From: Thermoguttaceae bacterium
GTDB taxonomy: Bacteria; Planctomycetota; Planctomycetia; Pirellulales; Thermoguttaceae
DNA length: 42,490 nt
Direction of reading: 5' to 3'
Assembly (NCBI GenBank): GCA_017550965.1
Contig: JAFZNK010000047.1
Span: forward strand, 1 to 42,490
Under the pieces are notes generated by a model. It saw nothing but the letters and a program-made list of their open reading frames with translations, had not been told where the DNA came from and searched no databases. The position numbers and the translations under genes are program-made. Shown piece by piece: positions 42,397 to 42,490 of this stretch (within the stretch, counting starts at the first letter, position 1; every line of letters begins with the position of its first letter).

Positions 42397-42490
42397 ATGT
42401 TTGAATTGTGCAAACCGTTCGAACCGTCGGGAGATCAACCCCAGGCGATCCAAAGCCTGATCGACGGGTTCCGCGCCGGGGTAACAAACC
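42397..42490 (+). CDS. uvrB: UvrB, excision nuclease subunit B (5' part only)
   Basis: Only 31 codons are in the window. MFELCKPFEPSGDQPQAI, then SLIDGFRAG, matches the opening of UvrB (FxPxGDQPxAI..L..G), the helicase-like subunit that verifies DNA damage with UvrA and recruits UvrC. AAAGGA lies eight bases before the ATG. The Walker A motif would follow just past the window edge. Confidence 0.93.
   Translation, partial: MFELCKPFEPSGDQPQAIQSLIDGFRAGVTN

Overview
The window reads as chromosomal DNA of a planctomycete (phylum Planctomycetota, probably a Pirellulales-like lineage). The main clue is the very long protein at 7126-11778, which carries the basic leader plus LFEALEERQML motif typical of planctomycete extracellular proteins. 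Other clues are a Tat-exported Gfo/Idh/MocA oxidoreductase, KdsD and LptB (an LPS-type envelope), a type II secretion GspK, and an overall GC-rich codon style. The assignment is by protein family and motif recognition only; no search was run.

Layout. 1-2198: a decamer minisatellite, an AlbA_2/HATPase-type regulator and a block of hairpin repeats. 2199-5209: an odd J-like/MshEN membrane protein, panD, an SDR oxidoreductase of the D-mannonate type, then a repeat-rich gap. 5210-6828: an AT-richer cluster of four small membrane proteins, two clearly paralogous. 7126-11778: a giant surface protein with a cyclophilin domain, Ig-like repeats and a helical tail. 12269-14622: an orphan ABC ATPase, then an IS4-family insertion sequence sitting inside a palindromic repeat. 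14693-16540: small genes ending in an MNT/HEPN toxin-antitoxin pair whose HEPN half is frameshifted and whose promoter and palindromic operator are visible. 16758-18235: tRNA-Val, a small membrane protein and a CBM9/DOMON-like protein.

18317-27472 holds the most interesting block: a MoxR-type AAA+ ATPase, a SWIM zinc-finger protein, a DUF5691 protein, a DUF5682 protein and a VWA-domain protein. The last four form one tight run. These genes correspond to the uncharacterised E. coli yehL/yehQ/yehM/yehP set plus DUF5691. Here the ATPase is separated from the rest by a convergent kdsD-type gene.

27581-34475: an ABC-F translation factor, two tandem NSS transporters followed by a 54-residue MetS-like small subunit (all overlapping by ATGA), and an LptB-like ATPase with a long tail. 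34611-42490: the Tat-exported oxidoreductase, a GH10-like protein, GspK, tRNA-Ile(GAT) with promoter and terminator, a second Gfo/Idh/MocA protein, and the first codons of uvrB.
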